From positions 4,650,001 to 4,714,000 of the forward strand of contig NZ_CP011454.1 of assembly GCF_000695095.2 (NCBI RefSeq): a stretch of 64,000 nucleotides of DNA. The letters run 5' to 3'. The DNA is from Gemmatimonas phototrophica. Its GTDB lineage: Bacteria; Gemmatimonadota; Gemmatimonadetes; Gemmatimonadales; Gemmatimonadaceae. Below, piece after piece: positions 17,592 through 25,937 of the stretch (position 1 is its first letter; the number at the start of each line of letters is the position of its first letter). Position numbers and translations under genes: made by a program. The notes beneath the pieces are model-generated. The model was not told the origin of the DNA and searched no databases. It worked only from the letters and a program-made list of their open reading frames with translations.

Positions 17592-17673
17592 TCACCGGTT
17601 GATCAATGGTTGATCAGCGGTTGATCAGCGGTTGATCAGCGGTTGATCAGCGGTTGATCAGCGGTTGATCAGC
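17586..17673. repeat. 11-bp tandem repeat, 8 units (GGTTGATCAGC)
   Basis: Eight head-to-tail 11-bp units, the first degenerate, each centred on the palindrome TGATCA. The array lies between two convergent genes and contributes the stop codon of the plus-strand gene (ending 17591) and the last residues and stop of the minus-strand gene (17658). The 11-bp spacing equals about one helical turn, so the palindromes face the same side of the DNA. Confidence 0.9.
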
Positions 17674-18326
17674 GGAGGGACACCGGGGACGCTGATGTGC
17701 ATCGATGGCCCGTGCAACGACTCGCAGTAGGGGAGCAACGTGGTGGTGCCAACCACCATCCCGGGAACGCGAATGGGAAGCTGGGTGCCGGGATGTCCAC
17801 GCTGACCGGGGCGCGTGGACTCCTCGATCATCGCGAGGGACTCGCGCACCCAGTGGTCGCGGAGCGTGGACAGCTGCGCGCGCTGCGGCGTGGTGAGCAC
17901 CCCGAGCGCGTCGCGCCGTGCACGCAGCAGCGCCGTTAGCCACGCCGTCTCTGCGGCGGCCATTGCGTTCATCGCGTCGGGCAGCCCCGACAACGTGGTG
18001 AGCGCCGCCTTCGATTCGCGGGAGAGCGAAACGGTGTCAGCAAGGAGCGCGGACATCCGGTCGCGCCACCCGGCGGTACGCTCCACGTACACGGCTTCCG
18101 CGTCACAGACCGCGCGCCGCAGTCGCTGCAGGTTGGCCACCTGCCCCTCACCGAGTGCGAGATAGCCGGCGTGATACAGGATCAGGTGCGGACCGCCGAG
18201 CACGAGCTGGAGGCGCGCGTCGGAGGCCGGTGCGCTGGCGGCGTGCTCATGGACTTGCGCGGCCAGCCTTGAGGGCGACACCATCGGCGCCACGAGCAGC
18301 GCCACGAGGAGCACGACGATCACCAT
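17658..18326 (-). CDS. CpxP/Spy-like periplasmic protein (LTxxQ type)
   Basis: 222 residues with an N-terminal signal (VIVVLLVALLVAPMVSPS). The central helical part has YLALGEGQVANLQRLRRA, a middle region rich in Arg/Ala, and ALGVLTTPQRAQLSTLRD. The last is the LTxxQ-type motif of CpxP/Spy/heavy-metal-sensor relatives. It probably acts as a periplasmic chaperone-like or sensor protein. The C-terminus (…PGVPPLINR) is encoded by the 11-bp tandem repeat, so its exact end may vary with repeat number. It is antisense to its neighbours in an otherwise plus-strand block. Confidence 0.55.
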   Translation of the reverse strand: MVIVVLLVALLVAPMVSPSRLAAQVHEHAASAPASDARLQLVLGGPHLILYHAGYLALGEGQVANLQRLRRAVCDAEAVYVERTAGWRDRMSALLADTVSLSRESKAALTTLSGLPDAMNAMAAAETAWLTALLRARRDALGVLTTPQRAQLSTLRDHWVRESLAMIEESTRPGQRGHPGTQLPIRVPGMVVGTTTLLPYCESLHGPSMHISVPGVPPLINR

Positions 18327-18404
18327 GAAGGGGAATCTGCATTCCCTAGCGAATACGGCAACGGCGGGGCACGTTGTCGCGACGGCTGGATCACCTTTTT
18401 CTCG

Positions 18405-20339
18405 ATGGAGCCTCTGATGGGACGGCTTTTTCTCCTCGCCCTGCTGGCGCTCCCCGCCACCGCGAGTTCAACCGCGTCCGCGCAGCGCGGCGCCGGCGCC
18501 GAGTGGCCCATTTACGGTGGAGACCCGGGGCACACCCGGTACTCGTCGCTGAACCAGATCGACGCGTCGAATGCGGCGACGCTCGAAGTGGCGTGGCGAT
18601 GGAGCGCCCGGAATCAGGGTCCCAACCCGGCCGCCGCCAGTCAGACGACGCCCATCTTCGTGAAGGGCCGGCTCTATGCCACCGCCGGTATGCACCGGAA
18701 TGTGGTGGCGATCGATCCGGCCACTGGCGAAACCATCTGGATGTACCGATTCGACGAGCGTGACCGACTCGCCAAGGCACCGCGCGTGAATTCGGGGCGC
18801 GGTGTGTCGTACTGGTCGGATGGGAAAGGCGACGACCGCATTTATGTGGTCACCCCCGGTTATCATCTCATCGCCCTCGACGCTGACAACGGCCAGCCAA
18901 TCCGTGGCTTCGGACTCAACGGCGTGGTGGACCTGCAGAAGAATCTCCGCGTGCGCGAGGGCGTGTCGGTAGACGGCTCAATTGGCGCAAGCTCACCGGC
19001 AGCGGTGATCGGCAATGTGCTGGTCGTGGGAGCGGCGCTGCACGTGGGCATGCAGCCGCCGTCGAAGGTGAACACGCCGGGCGACATTCGCGGCTTCGAT
19101 GTACGCACGGGGCGTCTGCTCTGGACCTTCCACACCATCCCTTTGCCCGGCGAAGTCGGGAACGACAGCTGGCTCGAGAAGTCGTGGGCGTACACCGGCA
19201 ATGCGGCCTCGTGGGCGCAGATCTCCTGGGATGCGCAGCTGGGCTACGTGTATCTGCCCACCGAAGCGGCAACCGGCGACTACTACGGTGGCCACCGTCC
19301 GGGGAACAACCTGTTTTCGACGAGTATCGTGGCGCTCGACGCGCGCACGGGCAAACGTGTGTGGCACTTCCAGACCATCCATCACGACATCTGGGACTGG
19401 GACAACACCACCGCGCCCATCCTCGCCGACCTCACCATTGATGGAAAGCCGCGCCGCATCCTCGCGCAGCTCACCAAGCAGGGCTTCGTGTTCGTGCTCG
19501 ACCGCGTGACCGGCACACCCGTTTGGCCCATCGAGGAGCGCGCCGTACCCAAGGGGGACGTGCCTGGCGAGTGGTATAGTCCCACGCAGCCGTTCCCCAC
19601 CAAGCCCGCGCCTTTCGAGCGACAGGGCTTCAGCGAGGACGACCTGCTCGACTTCACGCCGGAAATCCGCGCCCGTGCGCGGGAGATCGCGCGCCAGTAC
19701 CGCTGGGGGCCGCTCTACACCCCGCCCTCATTGGCGGGCGCCGCCGACGGTACGCGCGGCACGCTCTCGCTCCCCGCGTCTACAGGCGGTGCCAACTGGG
19801 AGGGCGGTGCGCTCGACCCCGAGACGGGCTATCTGTATGTGCCGTCGGTCACGGCCCCGTCGTTCCTGGCGCTGCTCCCCGGTGGCAAGGTCTCGGACAT
19901 GAACTACATCGCGGGCGGCCGGGGCGGTCAACTCGCCCCGGGCGTGCCGTTCGTGAAGCCGCCCTGGGGGCGCATCACCGCGATCGACCTCACGACGGGT
20001 AACCATGCGTGGATGGTGCCAAACGGCGACACGCCGGCGTTTGTCGCCGAGCGGCTCAAACTGCCGCCGGCCAGCATTCCCAACACCGGCCGTGCATCAC
20101 GCGCCGGACTGCTGGTAACGCGTACGCTACTCTTCGCCGGTGAAGGCACAAACGGCAGCAGCAACTTCTGGGTGCTCGACAAGCGCACCGGTGCGCGCAT
20201 TACGCGACTCGATATTCCGAGCGGTACGCAGACAGGCATTCCCATGACGTACATGCACGACGGGCGGCAGTACGTGGTATTCGCGACCACCGCCGGCGGG
20301 CAGGCGTCGGAGATCGTGGCGTATTCGTTGCCGCGGTAG
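18405..20339 (+). CDS. PQQ-dependent dehydrogenase (quinoprotein, periplasmic)
   Basis: 644 residues with a signal peptide (LFLLALLALPATASSTASA). Propeller blades are visible: WPIYGGDPGHTRYSSLNQI, TPIFVKGRLYATAG, VVAIDPATGETIWMYR, HLIALDADNGQPI, WHFQTIHHDIWDWDN, GALDPETGYLYVPS. These fit the quinoprotein alcohol/glucose dehydrogenase superfamily. It oxidises an alcohol or sugar with PQQ and passes electrons to the respiratory chain. There is no C-terminal heme domain, so an external cytochrome (perhaps the one at 15346) would be needed. The substrate is unknown. No PQQ biosynthesis genes lie in the window. Confidence 0.83.
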   Translation: MEPLMGRLFLLALLALPATASSTASAQRGAGAEWPIYGGDPGHTRYSSLNQIDASNAATLEVAWRWSARNQGPNPAAASQTTPIFVKGRLYATAGMHRNVVAIDPATGETIWMYRFDERDRLAKAPRVNSGRGVSYWSDGKGDDRIYVVTPGYHLIALDADNGQPIRGFGLNGVVDLQKNLRVREGVSVDGSIGASSPAAVIGNVLVVGAALHVGMQPPSKVNTPGDIRGFDVRTGRLLWTFHTIPLPGEVGNDSWLEKSWAYTGNAASWAQISWDAQLGYVYLPTEAATGDYYGGHRPGNNLFSTSIVALDARTGKRVWHFQTIHHDIWDWDNTTAPILADLTIDGKPRRILAQLTKQGFVFVLDRVTGTPVWPIEERAVPKGDVPGEWYSPTQPFPTKPAPFERQGFSEDDLLDFTPEIRARAREIARQYRWGPLYTPPSLAGAADGTRGTLSLPASTGGANWEGGALDPETGYLYVPSVTAPSFLALLPGGKVSDMNYIAGGRGGQLAPGVPFVKPPWGRITAIDLTTGNHAWMVPNGDTPAFVAERLKLPPASIPNTGRASRAGLLVTRTLLFAGEGTNGSSNFWVLDKRTGARITRLDIPSGTQTGIPMTYMHDGRQYVVFATTAGGQASEIVAYSLPR

Positions 20340-20491
20340 ACAAGCCGTGCGGTGGAAGTGTACACGAAGCTGGTGCAAGGGCCCTCGTTAGCAGCAACGC
20401 CTGGCCAGGTGGCAGTGCCGGCGACGCCAGGCGCGCGAGTGCTTCGTTCGCGTGCAAAGGCCGGTCAGCGTGAGCGAGGGGTTAACCTCAC
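20340..20491. repeat. Junction of PQQ block and cassette tract 2, degenerate attC-like
   Basis: Contains CCCTCGTTAGCAGCAACGCC (about 20382-20401) and, near the cupin stop, GGGGTTAACC. The boxes are reminiscent of attC ends, but the central region is not a clear palindrome. The motif CTCGTTAGC recurs at the equivalent junction after the EamA gene (28943-28951). Confidence 0.35.
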
Positions 20492-20824
20492 TCAGTCAAC
20501 GATGAAGAGCGTGGCACCGATAGCGGTGATGGACTTGTGGGCTTCGGCGTGGTCGGCAACCTGATAGCTCATCCCCGGAGTTAGGGTGAAGACGCGGCCG
20601 TCCGCGAGTTCGGTCTTCAGCTCGCCCTCCAGACAGAGCAGAATGTGCCCCTTGTCGCACCAATGGTCCGCTTCATAGCCGGGGGTGTACTCCACCATTC
20701 TCACTCTGATGCCGCCAAACTCTTGAGTCCTCCAGTACGCCACACCGGTCTCTCCCTTGTGCTCAGTGCGAGGAACCTGCGACCAGTCTGTGGTCCCAAA
20801 AACGATGCCAGTCATCTTCATCAT
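20492..20824 (-). CDS. DHCW-motif cupin-fold protein
   Basis: 110 residues. Seen: TEHKGETGVAYWRTQ, VEYTPGYEADHWCDKGHIL, CLEGELKTELADGRVFTL, GMSYQVADHAEAHKS. This matches the small single-domain cupin family named for its D-H-C/W cluster (here DHWC), with the second cupin motif histidine (AHKS). It is probably a metal-binding cytoplasmic protein with unknown reaction. The start is supported by GGGAGAG 5 bases before ATG. TGA lies before the degenerate attC-like end. Confidence 0.8.
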   Translation of the reverse strand: MMKMTGIVFGTTDWSQVPRTEHKGETGVAYWRTQEFGGIRVRMVEYTPGYEADHWCDKGHILLCLEGELKTELADGRVFTLTPGMSYQVADHAEAHKSITAIGATLFIVD

Positions 20825-21153
20825 GCTCTCCCGAGTAGGTTTGGCTTCATGGCATCCGGACGGCTTGCCGCCAGAGCAGGTCAGTGCAGTGGGTGGCTCA
20901 ATGCACTCCCATCACGCAGCGCCACGAATTCGCCAGTACGCGCGCGCAGCGCGCTTCCAAAGACGCCCGCCTGCAGCAAACATTGCTATGCTTGAATGAC
21001 TCGGAAAGACCGAATGTCTGCTCCATTGTCGATGGCGCGTGGTTCGAGGCCCTGCGAGATAACGAGGCGGGCGAAGCGTTGTTCGTCGATTGCGGGACGA
21101 TCGTGTCGGACGAGGAGTCGGCGTAACCGACGCCCCTCTTGGCGGGCACCGGC
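20825..21153. other. Spacer between the cupin and kinase genes
   Basis: About 330 bp. It contains an attC-like fragment (GCCTGCAGCAAACATTGC near 20970) and a plus-strand frame ending at 21126 (…GAWFEALRDNEAGEALFVDCGTIVSDEESA) that has no clear start or family. Two boxes near the kinase end, GCGTAACC (21121) and GCCTAACG (21152), are in the wrong order for a minus-strand attC. Possibly a decayed cassette. Confidence 0.35.
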
Positions 21154-23436
21154 CTAACGCGTCGCCATCAACTCGAGCAGCCGCGTGGCGAGCGGGATTG
21201 CCGCGTAGCGCTCCGCGTGGGCCTGCGCAATCGTAAAGGCTGGCGCGACAGCCACATGCTCCCGCCACGCGCGCCAGTACACGTGCGCATGCGCCGTGAA
21301 CGCGACGTAGGCGTTCCCGAGCTCCACTGAACGGCCGAGCCACTTCACGACGTTCGGCTCGTCATCGAGCGCTGCGAATCCTGCCGCGACGAGCTCCGTG
21401 TACTGCCAGTCGTTCCAGAGCACCGCGGCCACCGCCGGCGTCAGTGCCGTCTGCGCGGACGCCGCATCACCGGTGATCGCCGCGACCTGGAATCGCGCCA
21501 TCTCCACCAGCGGATCGGGAGGAAGCATCCGCACACGCTCGAATACCTTACGGACGTGCTCGGCGTCTCCGAGCGCATAGCCCGCCATGAGCTGGAACAG
21601 CAAGTAGGGCAACTCCGGCACATTCCCAAGTTCCGCGCCAAACTCCGAGCGCAGGCGCTCCGGCTCCGCGCGGAAAATGTGCGCTGCGCGTCGGCAGAGC
21701 TCCGTGTAGCCGTTGCCGTGCGCCCGCGTCACCGCATCCGCCAAGACCTGCGCGGCATCGACTCGTCCAGAGAACAGCAGGATGATGGAGTACCAGACCC
21801 CGACGTCTTCATCGGTGGGCATCGCGTCGTAGGCGGCAGCGAGTCCGCGGAGCGCCCCATCCGTGTCCCCACGCGCGGCGGCTACAAGCCCGCGAATCTC
21901 GTTGACATACGGGCTCGTCGGTGCGATACGCTCGATAGCATCAGCGTATCCGAGTGCCTTGTCCAAGTACGTTACGTCACCCGACACACCGTGGTTCACC
22001 GCCGCCCAGCAGGCGCGCCCAAGTCCGCGCAACACGAAGACGTTCTGCGGCTCCAGGCGCGATGCCTCAGCGAGGTGTGACATCGCCCGCTGGAATCCAG
22101 ATACGTTGAACGCCTCGAGCCCCTCGCGCGCCCGGAGGTACTCGTCGTAGGCCGCGCCGCTGGAGATCGGATGCTCAAGCAGCGACGCCTGCTCGGTAGC
22201 GGAGAGCCGCAATCGCAACGCGTCCACGATGGCCTGCGCGACACGATCTTGCATGTCAAAGACGTCGTCGAGTGTGCCGTCGAACTTCTCAGTCCAGAGC
22301 GTGTGATCACTCTCCGCCTCAAGCAGCGACACCGCGATGCGTATGCGAGCCCCCGCCTTGCGCACACTGCCCTCGAGCAGGTGCGTGACTCCGAGTGCGC
22401 GCGCGATCTCCGCCGGTGGCCCGGTACGCTCGCGATACTGTGCGACGCTGGTGCGTGACCGCACGCGCAACGCCGAGACCTTGGACAGCATGAGGATGAC
22501 TTCCTCGGTCAGCCCGTCGGCAAAGTAGCCGTTGTCCGCATCGGCGCTGAGGTTCGCGAACGGGAGCACCGCCAGCGATGGCCCTTCGGCCACCGGTACA
22601 GCGTTCATATCGCCCAAAGCCTCGGCAAATGCAGAAGCCGTGGCGAAGCGCGCCGCGGGATCACGGGCGAGCGCCTTCGCGATGGCCGCATCGCAGCGCG
22701 CAGGCGTGTCGGCACGGCGCGAGGAGGCCCGCGGCGCATCCTGGGTGATTCGTTGGACGAGGATAGCCTCATACGTCGCACCCGTGAAGGGCGGCGTGCC
22801 CGTGAGCAATTCAAAACAGATTGCGCCCAGCGCATAGATGTCGGAGGACGGGCCCAGCGTGCGCTCTCCGGTGGCCTGCTCCGGCGACATGTAGGCCGGC
22901 GTGCCGACCGCCACCCCCGTTTGGGTGAGACGTTGCGCGATCGGGGTGCCGGTGCTCGCGGCGATGCCGAAGTCTGCCAGCAACGCATGCTCGCCGCTCA
23001 CTAGGATGTTCTCCGGCTTCAAGTCCCGGTGGAGTATGCTGCGATCGTGTGCATACGCGAGTGCATCGGCCACCTCGCGCACATAGCGCAGGGCCTCCGC
23101 CACGGGGAGCGGACCACCGCGCTCCATGCGCGCCCGCAGCGTCTCGCCTTCGATGCGCGGCATGACGAAAAACAGATGGCCGCCAGCATCGCCGGAGTCG
23201 AACACCGGCACGATGTGCGGATGCTGCAGCTTCGCGGTGATGCGAATCTCGCTGAGGAAGCGTTCGGCGCCTAACGATGCGCTCAGCTCCGGGTTCAGCA
23301 CCTTGATGGCGACTTCACGATCATGACGCAGGTCCATCGCGTGGTAGACCGTGGCCATGCCGCCGGCGCCAAGTTCACCCTCGATACGGTAGCGGTCGGC
23401 CAAGGCGGCAATCAGCCGTTCCGGGATCTGGCTCAT
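21154..23436 (-). CDS. Ser/Thr protein kinase with TolB-like domain and TPR repeats
   Basis: 760 residues from MSQIPERL; the frame continues to 23586 but the extension is unlikely. Residues ~18-280 are a complete Hanks-type kinase: GELGAGGMATVYHA, AIKVL, HRDLKPENIL, LADFGIA, GTPAYMSPEQA. There follows a TolB/FlgO-like segment (LAVLPFANLSADADNGYFADGLTEE) and a long helical region of TPR-type repeats. No transmembrane helix is evident, so it is likely cytosolic. This arrangement is abundant in Gemmatimonadota and Acidobacteria. Its TAG stop lies inside GCCTAACG. At 2.3 kb it would be unusually large for a cassette. Confidence 0.88.
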   Translation of the reverse strand: MSQIPERLIAALADRYRIEGELGAGGMATVYHAMDLRHDREVAIKVLNPELSASLGAERFLSEIRITAKLQHPHIVPVFDSGDAGGHLFFVMPRIEGETLRARMERGGPLPVAEALRYVREVADALAYAHDRSILHRDLKPENILVSGEHALLADFGIAASTGTPIAQRLTQTGVAVGTPAYMSPEQATGERTLGPSSDIYALGAICFELLTGTPPFTGATYEAILVQRITQDAPRASSRRADTPARCDAAIAKALARDPAARFATASAFAEALGDMNAVPVAEGPSLAVLPFANLSADADNGYFADGLTEEVILMLSKVSALRVRSRTSVAQYRERTGPPAEIARALGVTHLLEGSVRKAGARIRIAVSLLEAESDHTLWTEKFDGTLDDVFDMQDRVAQAIVDALRLRLSATEQASLLEHPISSGAAYDEYLRAREGLEAFNVSGFQRAMSHLAEASRLEPQNVFVLRGLGRACWAAVNHGVSGDVTYLDKALGYADAIERIAPTSPYVNEIRGLVAAARGDTDGALRGLAAAYDAMPTDEDVGVWYSIILLFSGRVDAAQVLADAVTRAHGNGYTELCRRAAHIFRAEPERLRSEFGAELGNVPELPYLLFQLMAGYALGDAEHVRKVFERVRMLPPDPLVEMARFQVAAITGDAASAQTALTPAVAAVLWNDWQYTELVAAGFAALDDEPNVVKWLGRSVELGNAYVAFTAHAHVYWRAWREHVAVAPAFTIAQAHAERYAAIPLATRLLELMATR

Positions 23437-23593
23437 GGCGGATGAAGCTACGCTGCCGACGCCCCTCGCGCGACCAAATTGGCCGTGCCGGCCTCGCGCA
23501 CGCTCAGCACGTGTACGGGGAGCACGAGCAAGTCGCCACGAGCCGAAAGGCAGAAGCGTCGAAAGTAATTCGCATCCAGCCATCACCCTGTCG

Positions 23594-23695
23594 TTCGAAC
23601 GCGCGGGTCAGCATCACGCGAGCGTCTGCAGCGGGCATCGTTATGCGCGGCATCGGACGACCGTCAGTCGCACGCCGGCAATCAAAGCATTAGCG
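23594..23695 (-). repeat. Degenerate attC-like region
   Basis: Contains CGTTATGC at 23650, identical to the right box of the site at 10499, and CATTAGCG at 23688-23695, which overlaps the TAA stop of the NTF2-like gene. Two right-type boxes close together suggest two overlapping or rearranged sites. Exact limits are uncertain. Confidence 0.4.
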
Positions 23696-24199
23696 GCTGG
23701 CGGGCGACTCACCCTTGAGTTGTCGCTGATACTCGTCGTTGTCAAAGTGACCATCGGACTTGAGGATCAGCCCATTCGCACTGAACGTCCACCGCTCGTA
23801 TCCGGTGAGGTTCACCGCTTTCCCGGTACCACCCGGTCCCGTATTGGTCCCAGTCCACGTCCAGTGGAACACGCTCGCTCCCGACTCCTCGCGGAGTGAG
23901 TCCATCCGGACGACCATATCGGGGAAGGCGGCCATGTAGGAGCGAGCCGTTTCGACGATGGCGGCCCGCCCAGCGGACGCCGATCCGTTCACGATGAGCG
24001 ACCCCGCCTCCTCATAGAACGTACCGAAAGCAACCGGATCCTTTCCGCTCCAAGCGGCCGCGTAGCGAGTGGCAAAGCTCGTGCGATCTTCAGGCACCAC
24101 CGGCTGCTCCTCCTTGCTGCAGGCAATGAGCGTCGCGACCAAGACGGCGGCTACACAACCAGGGAACCACGTGCTACGTGTGGCGCGCGCTCTGCTCAT
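23690..24199 (-). CDS. NTF2/SnoaL-like lipoprotein (cassette gene)
   Basis: 169 residues from MSRARAT, with GGAAAGAG upstream of the start. A lipoprotein signal ends in VATLIAC. The mature part matches the nuclear transport factor 2-like fold: FATRYAAAWSGKDPVAFGTFYEE, GRAAIVETARSYMAAFPDMVVRMDSL, FHWTWTGTNTGPGGTG, GYERWTFSANGLI. Such domains bind small ligands or act as polyketide-cyclase/isomerase-like enzymes; the ligand is unknown. The frame upstream to 24421 crosses an attC and is not coding. Confidence 0.75.
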   Translation of the reverse strand: MSRARATRSTWFPGCVAAVLVATLIACSKEEQPVVPEDRTSFATRYAAAWSGKDPVAFGTFYEEAGSLIVNGSASAGRAAIVETARSYMAAFPDMVVRMDSLREESGASVFHWTWTGTNTGPGGTGKAVNLTGYERWTFSANGLILKSDGHFDNDEYQRQLKGESPASR

Positions 24200-24246
24200 G
24201 GATCTGCTCTTTCCGCTGAATGTGTGACTGTACATGCCGGAATCCT

Positions 24247-24381
24247 GCATAACGCCAAGTTGTGCTGCGGCCGCGTTCGGAAAATGCCGGTGGACGGCCG
24301 CGTGGTACCGAAAGGTACGACAAGGCGCGGCGGCCCACCTGCTCCCCCTCGACGGTCGTCGGTCACCAACTGCGGTTAGGC
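24247..24381 (-). repeat. attC site
   Basis: About 135 bp, GCATAACGCC…GGTTAGGC. Long arms are visible: CAAGTTGTGC with CACCAACTGC, GCCGCG with CGCGGC, and an inner GGTACCGAAAGGTACG hairpin. No minus-strand gene ends at its right box. The next genes (DUF6428 and sigma) run the other way, so this cassette content seems inverted. Confidence 0.75.
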
Positions 24382-24517
24382 CAATCTGGCGCAACTGGCG
24401 TGCCCCCCGTCCTGCGACCATTTTGAAGATCGGCGTCTATACCTATGTGCCCGATGAACCGTGTCCACGTTGGCCGGCGTTCGAGGCACATTCTCCGTCC
24501 TCAAAGGAAGCGCCGCC

Positions 24518-25045
24518 ATGCTATTCGCCGATTTTGCTGCCGAGCTCGCCAAGTTCCCCGAACACGAACTCGTGTTCACGTTCGGCGACACGACCATCGG
24601 TCGTGGCTATCACCTGACCGAGGTACTGCGTCTGACCGTGGACGCCGTCGACTGCGGTGGCGCGCAGGACCACTGGAAGGAGACCGTACTGCAGCTGGTG
24701 GACTCACCGGCGGTCGAAGGCCGAGCGCCCATGAGCGCCAAGAAGGTTGGTGGCATCCTGCGGCGCTCCCAGGCGATGGTGCCGCTGGTGCCGGATAGTG
24801 AGCTGGTACTGGAGTTCCGTCCGGTGGGTGCGCTCGCTGCGCAGCGGTATCACGTCTCGGAGATCGTGAGCGGAGCGGCGGGGTCGCTGCGCGTGGTAAC
24901 GCACGGGGCTCGCACGCAGTGCAAGGCGGCGGAGCGCAGCGGGACGGTATGTGGCGCGGACAAATCGGCAGGCGGTTCAAGCCGCTGCTGCGCACCGCGC
25001 GGAGCGTCCGGACGCCCGCGCGCCGCGGTGCGCTGCTGCGCGTGA
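24518..25045 (+). CDS. DUF6428-like protein with cysteine-rich tail
   Basis: 175 residues from ATG at 24518, which has AAAGGA upstream; the frame also has GTG at 24461. The N-terminal ~115 residues (FAAELAKFPEHELVFTFGD, GRGYHLTEVLRLTVDAVDCGG, WKETVLQLVD, LRRSQAMVPLVPDSELVLEFRP) match DUF6428. The tail has paired cysteines (CCAP…CCA), which could bind metal or metalloid. DUF6428 genes often lie near arsenic-response genes in other bacteria, as I recall. It overlaps the sigma factor gene by GTGA. It is on the plus strand, opposite to most cassette genes. Confidence 0.6.
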   Translation: MLFADFAAELAKFPEHELVFTFGDTTIGRGYHLTEVLRLTVDAVDCGGAQDHWKETVLQLVDSPAVEGRAPMSAKKVGGILRRSQAMVPLVPDSELVLEFRPVGALAAQRYHVSEIVSGAAGSLRVVTHGARTQCKAAERSGTVCGADKSAGGSSRCCAPRGASGRPRAAVRCCA

Positions 25046-25710
25046 CGAGCCGCGGCGCGCAGATCGCGAAGACACCGACGACCGCCGAACACGCGACCGC
25101 CGAGCAGGCGTTGGCGACTGCCTACCTGGACCTGCACGATGGCCTGTTGGCGTCTATCCGCCGACAGATCAGTGACCCACAGCTTGCCGAGGACCTGCTG
25201 CACGACGTGTTCGGCAAGGCGGTGCGCGCGATGCGCGAAGGGCGCGCACCTGGAAACTTGGCGGGATGGCTGCACCAGGTGGTCCGCACCACGATCGTCG
25301 ATCATTTCCGCGCTCGGCGACCGGACGTCCCGCTAATGGAACACGAACTGGCCGCGCAGGAGCCGCCGGACGTGGCGGCGTTTCAAGCCTTGGCCACCTG
25401 CCTCACGCCCCTCGCAGCCACGCTGCCGCCGCTCTATCGCGACGCGCTGGACGCGGCTGACTTCCAGGGACATCGGCTCGCCGCGATCGCCGACGCCGAG
25501 GGCGTCACGGTCTCCGCGATCAAGAGTCGGGTCAGTCGGGCGCGCGGCCTACTCCGGCAGCGCGTGCTGACGTGTTGCGCCGTGTTCCTCGATGCGACGG
25601 GATACGTGGAAGATTTTCAGGTCCGTGCGTCAGCCGACTGCGCGTGCGAGCCGACGGCGGGAGGTTCGTCGCCTCGTGCGACGCAGGCGCGCTTACCTGG
25701 CTGCCTGTGA
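25042..25710 (+). CDS. ECF-type RNA polymerase sigma factor (SigZ-like)
   Basis: 222 residues from the GTG overlapping the DUF6428 stop; the frame is open further upstream. Region 2 is visible as LLASIRRQISDPQLAEDLLHDVFGKAVRAM and GWLHQVVRTTIVDHFRAR. Region 4 is YRDALDAADFQGHRLAAIADAEGVTVSAIKSRVSRARGLLRQ. The C-terminus has a Cys-rich tail (VLTCCAVFLDATGYVEDF…SADCACE) reminiscent of SigZ-type factors, perhaps sensing metal. Coupled to a Cys-rich DUF6428 protein, the pair may form a metal-response unit. Targets are unknown. Confidence 0.75.
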   Translation: MTSRGAQIAKTPTTAEHATAEQALATAYLDLHDGLLASIRRQISDPQLAEDLLHDVFGKAVRAMREGRAPGNLAGWLHQVVRTTIVDHFRARRPDVPLMEHELAAQEPPDVAAFQALATCLTPLAATLPPLYRDALDAADFQGHRLAAIADAEGVTVSAIKSRVSRARGLLRQRVLTCCAVFLDATGYVEDFQVRASADCACEPTAGGSSPRATQARLPGCL

Positions 25711-25811
25711 CCATGTAGGGCCTGTTGGCAGGCCGAGACGCTTCAGAGAGCCATGAGAGCAAGGGTAAAGGAGAGTAGGCATACTATCAGGTCTCCAGGT
25801 GTCGGTGGGCG

Positions 25812-25937
25812 GCATAACGCCTCAGCGTTCTGCTGCAGCGCTTCCAACAAAATGCGGCCGGACGGGCGACGTGCGCCAGCACGGCGACCGCCTGCCGCAC
25901 ACCGCTTCGCGCTGACAGCAGCAACGTTTCGTTAGGT
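25812..25937 (-). repeat. attC site, long type (copy 3)
   Basis: 126 bp, CATAACGCCTCAGCG…CGTTTCGTTAGGT. Nearly identical to the sites at 9263 and 13286. The right box contains the TAA stop of the following minus-strand gene. Confidence 0.82.

Noticed and set aside
17586..17673. CRISPR-like array
   Set aside because: Units are 11 bp and directly adjacent with no spacers, and no cas genes are present; it is a simple tandem repeat.
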